NCBI GenBank assembly: GCA_964372035.1
Contig: CAYJPK010000057.1
Location: forward strand, 1 to 13,799
Length of the DNA: 13,799 bases
DNA from: CAYJPK01 sp964372035
GTDB taxonomy: Bacteria; Desulfobacterota; Desulfovibrionia; Desulfovibrionales; Desulfovibrionaceae
Direction: 5' to 3'
Shown: piece by piece, positions 1-5,816 of the stretch
How the letters are laid out: each line of letters begins with the position of its first letter
Numbering within the stretch: the first letter of the stretch is position 1
Program-made: the position numbers and the translations under genes
Notes under the pieces: model-generated
The model's database searches: none
Seen by the model: only the letters and a program-made list of their open reading frames with translations
Told to the model about the DNA's origin: nothing

Positions 1-50
1 CTGCTAGCGCAGTCAATGATAGTAATTTCATTGAAATTACTATATCATAA
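1..50 (+). CDS. Possible 3' end of an unidentified plus-strand gene (partial)
   Basis: Reading from base 3, the sequence gives ASAVNDSNFIEITIS and a TAA stop at 48-50. The other two plus frames either stop at once or give a less protein-like string. A hairpin 28 bases further on could terminate a plus transcript as well as the facing symporter gene. Only 15 residues are visible, so no function can be given and it may not be a gene. A 25-base near-palindrome (19-43) lies inside it. Confidence 0.25.
   Translation, partial: ASAVNDSNFIEITIS
19..43. repeat. 12-bp inverted repeat around one central base
   Basis: The arms ATAGTAATTTCA (19-30) and TGAAATTACTAT (32-43) are perfect reverse complements around T31. 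No T-run follows on either strand, so it is not a typical intrinsic terminator. It may be the closing hairpin of the gene to the left, or an operator. Its role is unknown. Confidence 0.45.
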
Positions 51-71
51 AGTATTAATCTAATAAAAAAA

Positions 72-104
72 TAATAAAAAAAGGTTACAGTAAAGTAACC
101 TTTT
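72..104 (-). terminator. Intrinsic terminator of the symporter gene
   Basis: AAAAGGTTAC (79-88) and GTAACCTTTT (95-104) form a perfect 10-bp stem with a 6-base loop. On the minus strand the stem runs into a T-rich tract (CCTTTTTTATTATTTTTTTA), as expected 28 bases past the symporter stop codon. The plus strand has only TTTTAATA after the stem, so it may act weakly in that direction too. Confidence 0.8.
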
Positions 105-131
105 AATATATTGTATAAATCTAAACTAACT

Positions 132-1553
132 TTAAGCTGTTGCTTCTTTAGAACGCATAGTTATGGCACCCACAGAGTAAGCAAATCCTGATAGTGCAAT
201 ACCAACAACGAATGGAGGTAAGGCTTTAATGTTATCTGGAATGAATCCTAATGAAACAATTGCTGTTTGTGGTGTGATGAACAAATAAAAACAAAAACTT
301 ACAATAACACCAACAATAGCACTTAAGGTAGCTGCTTTAGCATTAGAATTCTTGAATAATACTAGACTTAAATATGGAACAAAGGCTGTTGCGCCGATGA
401 CACTCCAGCTTGTTGTATAAATTAAAGAAATAATTTTGCCTTCAATTTGAGCTGTTACAGCGGCAATGATAACACAAAAAGAAATTGCAATACACCATGA
501 TAGGCTCGAAGTTTTAACAGCAAAAATATCTTCAGTAAATGACGAAGAAGCAATATGAAATAGAGCAGTACAGGTCGAGATAGAAGCTGAAATAATAGCC
601 AAAGTGAATATCTGTTTTCCAATGCCAGGTAATAGCATATTAACAAGGGTTGGAATTGCTAGATCTGAATTAGCTAATTCAGGTAGCACAAGCCTTGATA
701 AAGCAGATAAAAAGTACATACTTCCAACAATTAAAAGAAGAACACAAGAAGCTAAGTAGGCTGATTTTTTAAGTTCTTTCTTGCTTTTAATAGCGAAATG
801 GCGTTGAATCATTTGGGGCTGAGCCCAAACAGCAACTGAGGTGACAATTACCAAGTTCCATACAAAGGTTGCAGAATTACCACTTGATAATGATGTAAAA
901 CCATTATTTGCTTCTTTTGTAGGCTCTAGAGCAGATAAGGCTGTAATTCCCTCGATAGGACCACCAATGAGTGTTAATAACTTATAGGCTAGAAGTCCAA
1001 TCCCTAAAAGCATAATACCGCCTTGCATAGCTTCTGTAAGCAGTACTCCTTTAAGCCCACCCCATATAACTGCTATACCAACAATAATTGCAAGCGCCCA
1101 AATCGAAAATTGTAAGCTAAAAGGGAAAATATCATGCACCATAAGTGCAGCGCCTTTGATTACCGCAGCTGCATAAACTGATAAAAAGAAAGCAAAAATA
1201 ATTCCTAAAATTTTGCGTAAAAAAGGAGCATTATGCCCAAGAGAAATTAACTGGGCAGGTGTCCTAGCATTTAATCTTGTCTGTAATTTTTTTGTTGGCC
1301 AAGCGAGAACAAAATAAACAAAAAAAGTTCCAAGTAATACATTACCAAATGCAATTAACATCATTTGCAATCCAAACTTGTAGGCAAGACCACCAAAACC
1401 AATAAGAGCTACAGCTGAAATATAAGTTGCAACATAGGCTAAGGATTGGATTCCAAAGCCAACATTTGAACTTAATACAAAATCCTTGCTCTTACCCATT
1501 CGAGCCAGCCAAAAAAATACAACCAAGTAAATAATCCACACAAACATTTCCAT
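132..1553 (-). CDS. Sodium:solute symporter (SSS family), putative aromatic amino acid transporter
   Basis: A polytopic inner-membrane protein of 473 residues, the usual size for the SSS (PutP/PanF/SGLT) family, which imports small solutes with Na+. Family marks include the first core helix with YVATYISAVALIGFGG (40-55), the GGLKGVLLTEAMQGGIMLLG segment (165-184), the AQPQMIQRHFAIKSKKE loop (244-260), and the helix ISASISTCTALFHIASSSF (321-339), which corresponds to the Na+-site helix. About 12-13 hydrophobic helices fill the chain. The start at 1553 has an AAGGA ribosome site 7-8 bases upstream. The family name alone does not give the substrate. The leader in front carries a run of Tyr/Phe codons and a terminator, from which I infer tyrosine and/or phenylalanine uptake controlled by attenuation. 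Family assignment is firm; substrate is inference. Confidence 0.88.
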   Translation of the reverse strand: MEMFVWIIYLVVFFWLARMGKSKDFVLSSNVGFGIQSLAYVATYISAVALIGFGGLAYKFGLQMMLIAFGNVLLGTFFVYFVLAWPTKKLQTRLNARTPAQLISLGHNAPFLRKILGIIFAFFLSVYAAAVIKGAALMVHDIFPFSLQFSIWALAIIVGIAVIWGGLKGVLLTEAMQGGIMLLGIGLLAYKLLTLIGGPIEGITALSALEPTKEANNGFTSLSSGNSATFVWNLVIVTSVAVWAQPQMIQRHFAIKSKKELKKSAYLASCVLLLIVGSMYFLSALSRLVLPELANSDLAIPTLVNMLLPGIGKQIFTLAIISASISTCTALFHIASSSFTEDIFAVKTSSLSWCIAISFCVIIAAVTAQIEGKIISLIYTTSWSVIGATAFVPYLSLVLFKNSNAKAATLSAIVGVIVSFCFYLFITPQTAIVSLGFIPDNIKALPPFVVGIALSGFAYSVGAITMRSKEATA

Positions 1554-1583
1554 AATACTTTCCTTTTATAGTTTTAGAATCGC

Positions 1584-1614
1584 AAAAAAAAACCGCCTCT
1601 CAACGGAAGCGGTT
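1584..1614 (-). terminator. Attenuator: intrinsic terminator inside the symporter leader
   Basis: Read on the minus strand, AACCGCTTC and GAGGCGGTT form a 9-bp stem (one T-G pair) around the loop CGTTGA, followed at once by a run of nine Ts counting two from the stem. It lies 31 bases after the leader peptide stop and 30 bases before the symporter start codon, so it would end transcription before the gene. The 5' arm and loop (TTCCGTT, 1608-1602) can instead pair with GACGGAG (1669-1663) inside the leader ORF: five Watson-Crick and two G-T pairs, a candidate antiterminator. Confidence 0.85.
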
Positions 1615-1645
1615 ATTATTGTATAAACTTTAATTTTTATTTTAA

Positions 1646-1732
1646 TTAAGAAAACAACAAGACTCCGTCCCGTGTATGTGCAGGAAGGTAATAATAATAG
1701 TTAAAATAAAAGTTTTGTTGTGTCTTAATCAT
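1646..1732 (-). CDS. Tyr/Phe-rich leader peptide of a transcription attenuator (28 aa)
   Basis: This short ORF starts with ATG at 1732 and stops with TAA at 1646-1648. Its residues 7-17 are NFYFNYYYYLP: two Phe and five Tyr in eight positions, including four Tyr codons in a row (TAT TAT TAT TAC, 1699-1688). The rest reads AHTRDGVLLFS. A weak ribosome site (AGAAGA) precedes it, and a strong promoter sits about 22 bases before the start codon. The layout of promoter, codon-biased peptide, alternative hairpins and U-run terminator in front of a gene matches the classical trp/his/phe attenuators. A ribosome stalled on the Tyr codons would cover bases to about 1676 and leave GACGGAG (1669-1663) free to form the antiterminator. 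The peptide is expected to act only by being translated. Confidence 0.82.
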   Translation of the reverse strand: MIKTQQNFYFNYYYYLPAHTRDGVLLFS

Positions 1733-1760
1733 ATAGTTCTTCTAAAAATGAATTTTATTT

Positions 1761-1790
1761 ACTATAGCTTAGCTAGACATGGTTTGTCAA
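1761..1790 (-). promoter_or_regulatory. Sigma-70-type promoter for the leader peptide and symporter
   Basis: On the minus strand, a perfect -35 TTGACA (1790-1785), an 18-base spacer and a -10 TATAGT (1766-1761). Transcription would begin near 1754, about 22 bases before the leader peptide ATG. This is one of the two best promoter matches in the window. Confidence 0.7.
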
Positions 1791-1812
1791 CTAAAAAAAA
1801 ATAAATTGAAAC

Positions 1813-1841
1813 TTGCTCTTTTTTGAGAACTAAATTAATAT
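1813..1841 (+). promoter_or_regulatory. Weak candidate promoter for a leaderless transcript of the sulfatase-fold gene
   Basis: TTGCTC (1813-1818), a 17-base spacer and TAATAT (1836-1841) would place the first transcribed base at or next to 1848, the A of the start codon. An alternative pair, TTGAAA (1806-1811) with TAAATT (1831-1836), has a 19-base spacer and gives a start near 1843. Either way the 5' leader would be nearly absent, which agrees with the missing ribosome site. The matches are poor. Confidence 0.3.
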
Positions 1842-1847
1842 ATTTAC

Positions 1848-3881
1848 ATGAAGAACATACCTAATTTTGTAAGAAATATATTTAGTCTTGTATTTAGCTG
1901 TTTGATTTTTTTTGCATTAGCAAGACTTGTTATGTTGTGTGTAGTTGGTGAAGAGCTTCATAACCTGACTTTTATTGAAATTATTCAAGCTCTTTATATT
2001 GGTTTTAAGTTTGATGGTAGGCTTGCAGTTTTAGTTACAATTCCATTTTGGGTAATATTTTTTATTCCGCAAATTAGTCTTAAATTTGTTCGACCATTTC
2101 TCTTGTTTTATGCTTGTTTAGCCTTTAGTGTTATGATGCTGTTATATGGCTCTGATATTGGCTATTACATGTATTTACAACAGCGTCTTGACGCAACCTT
2201 TATTGATCTAGCCCGTGACATTAATGTTGCTATGACTATGGTCTGGCAATCTTATCCTGTTGTTTGGCTTAGTCTAGCAGGAATTATAATTATCGGATTA
2301 TTTGGATACTTATTTAATATCTGGTTTAAAAAAGTTATTGATAAAGGTGCAGATAAGCTTGGTTGGAAAAAAAGATTTGCTTGGTCATTTGCCTCACTTC
2401 TTCTTTTAACAATAATGATTTTTGGTCAAATTAGTAGTAATTTTTTTCCACTTCGTTGGAGTAATGCATATTTTAACCCTAATAGGGTGAGCGTTATCTT
2501 GGCTTTAAACCCAGTTCAAAATCTTTATGATACCTATGTTTTGACTTTAGTTAATCAACCTGATGTTAATTTAGCAAAACAGGCTTACCCTTATATGTCA
2601 GAATGGTTAGATGTAAAAGATAAAGACATTAACAGCCTCAACTACTGGCGAAAGCATGAAGCAAAAGAATCAATAGGTGAAAAGCCTAATGTTGTAATAA
2701 TTTTGATGGAATCACTTGGAACTCCAAGAACTTCCCTAGCTGATAGTTTATTTGACAAAAAATCTATAGCCGATGAGGTTCATGATGATCCAACTCCGCA
2801 TCTTCGCCGTATTGCGCAAGATTCGATGTATTATAGATGGTTTTTTGCTCCAGCACGAACAACAGCAAGAGCAATTTTTACCACAATTAGCGGTATCCCT
2901 GATATAAACCGAGCAGGCGGAACAAGCTCTCGTAATCCAAGCTTAGTAGACCAATTTACTGTATTTAATGAGTTTGATGGCTATGAAAAATCTTACATGC
3001 TTGGTGGAAGTGCGAATTGGGCAAATATTCGTGGAATATTAACCTATAATGTTGAAGGCTTAACCTTGCTTGAGGAAACTGATTGGAAAGCTCCAAATGT
3101 TGATGTATGGGGAATTTCTGATTTAGATTTATTTAAGGAATCTATTCCATATTTTAATGCGAAAAAAGAGCCTTTTATTGGCGTGATACAGACAGCGGGT
3201 TTCCATCGTCCTTGGACAATTCCAGATGATAATGATGGATTTGAAATTATAGAACCAAGCCCAGAAACAATTACGAAATATGGATTTGAAAATGCAGATG
3301 AATTTAATTCTATGAGATTTTCTGACCATGCATTAAATGAATTTTTAAAAAGAGCTTCAAAAGAAAAGTGGTATGATAATACAATTTTTGTTATTTTCGG
3401 AGATCATGGTTTAGATAAACATTCTACTAATATGCCAGGTGGTTACCTTGCGTGTGGTTTGCAAAGTAGCCATGTTCCACTTTTAATTTATGCCCCAGGC
3501 AGGGAAGACTTGATTAAAAAAGGTGTATCAGATAGACCAAGCGGGCATGTTGATGTGTTTCCAACTTTAGCAAAGTTAGTGGGGCTAGAATTTTACGACC
3601 GTAATATGGGACGTGATTTATTAGACCCAAAATATGATGAAGATGCACAGCAGTTTATTGCAAGTTATTTAGAACAGTTTTTTAAATTAGTTGATAATGA
3701 GTATTGTTATAAATATGAAGGTCAAGATTTTTTATTTGAAATTGAGGGCGACAATGTTGATGTTTCAAAAAAATATCCTGAGCGTGTAGCGAAAATGCAT
3801 AAGCATGCTTTTGATTTTAATAATACAGCAAAATACATGTTATTTAACAATAAAAAAGCTAATGCTCCAAATGCTAAATAA
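1848..3881 (+). CDS. LTA synthase/MdoB-type sulfatase-fold phosphotransferase, membrane-anchored
   Basis: A 677-residue inner-membrane enzyme: about five N-terminal helices (near 11-33, 57-75, 81-102, 134-158, 176-196), then a periplasmic alkaline-phosphatase/sulfatase-fold domain from about 279. Residues in family positions are E288 in ILMES (metal), T338/T339 in ARTTARAIFTT (nucleophile region), H453 in GFHRPW, D519-H520 in FGDHG (metal), H542 in SSHVPLLIYAP, and GHVDVFPTL (566-574). LtaS homologues move phosphoglycerol from phosphatidylglycerol; related Gram-negative enzymes decorate periplasmic glucans or lipid A with phosphoglycerol or phosphoethanolamine, so the acceptor is open. ATG 1848 is the only reasonable start: an in-frame TAA lies 12 bases upstream, and there is no Shine-Dalgarno sequence. 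The lipoprotein gene follows after 75 bases and may share the transcript. Confidence 0.87.
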   Translation: MKNIPNFVRNIFSLVFSCLIFFALARLVMLCVVGEELHNLTFIEIIQALYIGFKFDGRLAVLVTIPFWVIFFIPQISLKFVRPFLLFYACLAFSVMMLLYGSDIGYYMYLQQRLDATFIDLARDINVAMTMVWQSYPVVWLSLAGIIIIGLFGYLFNIWFKKVIDKGADKLGWKKRFAWSFASLLLLTIMIFGQISSNFFPLRWSNAYFNPNRVSVILALNPVQNLYDTYVLTLVNQPDVNLAKQAYPYMSEWLDVKDKDINSLNYWRKHEAKESIGEKPNVVIILMESLGTPRTSLADSLFDKKSIADEVHDDPTPHLRRIAQDSMYYRWFFAPARTTARAIFTTISGIPDINRAGGTSSRNPSLVDQFTVFNEFDGYEKSYMLGGSANWANIRGILTYNVEGLTLLEETDWKAPNVDVWGISDLDLFKESIPYFNAKKEPFIGVIQTAGFHRPWTIPDDNDGFEIIEPSPETITKYGFENADEFNSMRFSDHALNEFLKRASKEKWYDNTIFVIFGDHGLDKHSTNMPGGYLACGLQSSHVPLLIYAPGREDLIKKGVSDRPSGHVDVFPTLAKLVGLEFYDRNMGRDLLDPKYDEDAQQFIASYLEQFFKLVDNEYCYKYEGQDFLFEIEGDNVDVSKKYPERVAKMHKHAFDFNNTAKYMLFNNKKANAPNAK

Positions 3882-3956
3882 AATAGGGCTAGCTGGCAAG
3901 ATTGCTATTAGCTAAGTTCTATGTTAAATTAATTACTGTTTTTCGACGGAGGAAAA

Positions 3957-5057
3957 ATGCGTAATATACTAATTCTTTTATGTGTATTTGCCTTATGTGC
4001 CTGTACACAATCAAAATCTGGTAAATCAATAGCTCGTAATGAAGATCCCAACCTAATTAAGGCAAGTATCTCGTATCGTGAGCGTATAATGATTCCTAGC
4101 CCAGTTCTAGTTGAGCTTGAACTTGTGGGTTTAAATAGCAAAGGTGAGATCAATGCTATTTTTGATAGTGTGCAAGTTGAAGCTACACAAATGCCATATG
4201 AGCTTGAACTTAATATTTCGCCTGTAACGGCTGAAAAAATTGATACAAAAACTGTTGCGCTTGTAGCTAGAATTTATAGTAATGAAGAATTGTGGTTTGA
4301 AAGTAAAGCAGTTGAAGTTTCACACCCTTTTTCTTCAATGACTCAAAATATTATTGCGTCAAGATTTATCCAATCTAAAATGTCTGTACCAAGTGATATA
4401 GCTAATGCTGCTTATGTCTTTAAGAAAGTTGCAGGGAAAGATATTGTTGAGCATAAAAACCTTGATGTACCGCATTTATTTTTTAGAACTCAAAAATCTA
4501 ATGAGAGTGAAAGCCACAGGTTAAGTGGTCGAATTTCAGGTAATGACGGTTGTAATAACTTCGGTGGTGAATACACAATTGAAGGTGAATTTATTCGCTC
4601 AAGTAATATGTATGGAACAATGCGACTTTGTGGTGAAGGTATTGAGCAATCAACTATGATTAATCAGTCAATTGCTCAAGCAACTTCTTGGAGAAAATAT
4701 GGTGACACTCTTGAGCTTAGACAGGGTACAAGATCTTTAGCTGTGCTTGAAAAGCACCCATCAGAAGTTGAAAAAGAGAAAGTTGAACAAGAAGTAATTG
4801 AAAATTCTAAAGTCGAAGAGCTTGAAAGTGATGAAAAGCCAGCACAAGAACCTGAACAAATCATTAAGGTAGCCCCGATTAAAGGTGCAAAGTCAGAAAC
4901 AGCTACTTCCTCTAATGAAAATGCAGAAGAAAAAACACTAGAAACAAATGATGAAGCTGAATCAGAAAAAAAAGTAGAAGATAAAGGCACTGATAAAAAA
5001 GACGAAAAAATTGAAACTAAAGGAAAAGCTAGAAAACCATACTGGTGGGAAAAATAG
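3957..5057 (+). CDS. Lipoprotein with YbaY-like and META (HslJ-like) domains and a charged C-terminal tail
   Basis: A 366-residue lipoprotein. The start follows a strong GGAGG ribosome site. The signal peptide ends in the lipobox LCAC, with Cys16 as the lipidation site. Residues about 30-125 (ISYRERIMIPSPVLVELELV, later ALVARIYSNEELWFES) fit the YbaY beta domain. Residues about 170-266 are a META domain, with GNDGCNNFGGEY (195-206), TMRLC (221-225) and the closing YGDTLELRQ. From about 267 to the end is a tail of some 100 residues very rich in Glu, Lys, Ser and Thr, ending in ARKPYWWEK. META/YbaY lipoproteins are linked to envelope stress but have no known reaction. Codon use is continuous through the tail, so it is not a frameshift. 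The stop lies 27 bases before the N gap. Confidence 0.85.
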   Translation: MRNILILLCVFALCACTQSKSGKSIARNEDPNLIKASISYRERIMIPSPVLVELELVGLNSKGEINAIFDSVQVEATQMPYELELNISPVTAEKIDTKTVALVARIYSNEELWFESKAVEVSHPFSSMTQNIIASRFIQSKMSVPSDIANAAYVFKKVAGKDIVEHKNLDVPHLFFRTQKSNESESHRLSGRISGNDGCNNFGGEYTIEGEFIRSSNMYGTMRLCGEGIEQSTMINQSIAQATSWRKYGDTLELRQGTRSLAVLEKHPSEVEKEKVEQEVIENSKVEELESDEKPAQEPEQIIKVAPIKGAKSETATSSNENAEEKTLETNDEAESEKKVEDKGTDKKDEKIETKGKARKPYWWEK

Positions 5058-5084
5058 TTTTCATAAAAGCTAGACATAAAAAAA

Positions 5085-5184
5085 NNNNNNNNNNNNNNNN
5101 NNNNNNNNNNNNNNNNNNNNNNNNNNNNNNNNNNNNNNNNNNNNNNNNNNNNNNNNNNNNNNNNNNNNNNNNNNNNNNNNNNNN
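5085..5184. other. Scaffold gap of exactly 100 N
   Basis: The round number of 100 Ns marks an assembly join of unknown true length. The left contig ends in GACATAAAAAAA (5073-5084), and the same 12 bases occur on the right at 5228-5239, followed by the tRNA terminator. The simplest reading is that the two contigs really overlap here and that little or nothing is missing. Reading frames crossing the gap are meaningless. Confidence 0.97.
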
Positions 5185-5225
5185 AGAGGAAGAGATTCGA
5201 AAGTTTAAATTAAGAGTTCGAATCT
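5185..5225. repeat. Fragments of the tRNA-Ser 3' end in both orientations at the contig edge
   Basis: The first 17 bases after the gap (5185-5201, AGAGGAAGAGATTCGAA) are identical to 5279-5295, the 3' part of the tRNA-Ser gene. At 5212-5225 the T-arm bases AAGAGTTCGAATCT occur in the opposite orientation. Between them is AGTTTAAATT (5202-5211). The fold-back arrangement, directly at a gap, looks like an assembly or library chimera. A real attachment-site remnant of an element that integrated into this tRNA is the alternative. Confidence 0.6.
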
Positions 5226-5232
5226 TTGACAT

Positions 5233-5257
5233 AAAAAAACTAGACTTTATGTCTAGT
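5233..5257 (-). terminator. Intrinsic terminator of tRNA-Ser
   Basis: On the minus strand, ACTAGAC, loop ATAAA and GTCTAGT form a 7-bp stem followed by a run of Ts (plus bases 5233-5239). It begins 15 bases past the CCA end of the tRNA. Confidence 0.8.
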
Positions 5258-5272
5258 ATAATTTTATATAGC

Positions 5273-5362
5273 TGGCGGAGAGGAAGAGATTCGAACTCTT
5301 GGTACCTTTTGAGTACACACGATTTCCAATCGTGCTCCTTCGGCCAACTCGGACACCTCTCC
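5273..5362 (-). tRNA. tRNA-Ser, anticodon GGA
   Basis: The 90-base gene has the acceptor stem GGAGAGG (5362-5356) pairing with CCTCTCC (5283-5277), discriminator G, and an encoded CCA end (5275-5273). The anticodon arm is CACGA, loop TTGGAAA, TCGTG, which gives anticodon GGA and reads UCC and UCU. A long variable arm (GTACTCAAAAGGTACC) identifies a class II serine tRNA, and the T-arm reads AAGAGTTCGAATCTCTT. A TATAAT -10 match lies upstream (plus 5379-5384), with no clear -35. Its own terminator follows. Confidence 0.95.
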
Positions 5363-5816
5363 AACGAGAGAAATTAATATTATATTTTTAATTATTTTGC
5401 AAGCTTTTTGATAGATGTTTTTTTATAGCGGGTAAACGAATATAAAAATATATTAAGATATATAATATTATATGTTTATAAGCTAAAATAAACTTATAAG
5501 AACGCAAAAATCATTTAATATACGTTACTTTTCTTGCGTTTTTATGATTTTAAAAGATATTTTTTCATCAAAGATTACAAAAAATTTTGTTTAATCAAAA
5601 AATATGTGCCACATTAAACAAGCCAGAATTTATTTCAAAAGTTCAGTTAGGGTGCTTGGAGTGTGTATACCTTTAAAAAAGAGATTGAAAAGTGCCTTAG
5701 GCTCACGGTCTTTTTCAGTACTAGCTAGATAGGAAATTTTTATAATAACAGTATATAATATGCTGTTATTATTGTATGAAGAAATTGAATATATTTTTTA
5801 ATTTGAGAATAAATGG
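5363..5816. other. 454-base AT-rich gap between tRNA-Ser and nadB
   Basis: No convincing gene is seen. Visible structure: the palindrome ATATAATATTATAT (5460-5473); TTATAAG/CTTATAA arms nearby; a long-loop stem AAGAACGCAA (5498-5507) with TTGCGTTTTT (5534-5543), which runs into Ts and could end a plus-strand RNA; a folded stretch at 5692-5717 (GAAAAG with CTTTTTC around GCC-TTA-GGC); and a 31-base near-palindrome at 5742-5772. A 42-codon ORF (5604-5732, plus) has no ribosome site and resembles nothing I know. In another plus frame the text EIEKCLRLTVFFSTS precedes a TAG at 5726-5728 and resembles the gene end at 13748, so a decayed gene copy is possible. Confidence 0.6.
5742..5772. promoter_or_regulatory. 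31-bp near-palindrome over the putative nadB promoter
   Basis: The arms ATAATAACAG (5742-5751) and CTGTTATTAT (5763-5772) are perfect reverse complements, and 8 of the 11 central bases also fit the symmetry. A consensus -10 TATAAT lies at 5754-5759, close to the centre, and another at 5741-5746. No good -35 is seen. A dimeric repressor bound here would block the -10 of nadB, whose start is 45 bases on. The same sequence could instead be an RNA hairpin closing a decayed upstream gene, but only TTG follows it. Confidence 0.5.

Noticed and set aside
4676..5077. 133-residue Ser/Phe-rich minus-strand ORF
   Set aside because: It is the reverse shadow of the Glu/Lys-rich lipoprotein tail (GAA/AAA codons read as TTC/TTT and TCT).
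5029..5377. Open frames on both strands running through the N gap
   Set aside because: They exist only because Ns are not read as stops; the right part is tRNA-Ser.
5604..5732. 42-codon plus-strand ORF starting MCHIKQARIYFK
   Set aside because: It has no ribosome site, no recognisable motif, and an opposite-strand frame there looks equally protein-like; kept only as part of the intergenic note.
5595..5735. Riboswitch or 6S RNA upstream of nadB
   Set aside because: No known consensus (cobalamin, TPP, nadA motif, 6S) could be matched by eye, despite some foldable sequence.
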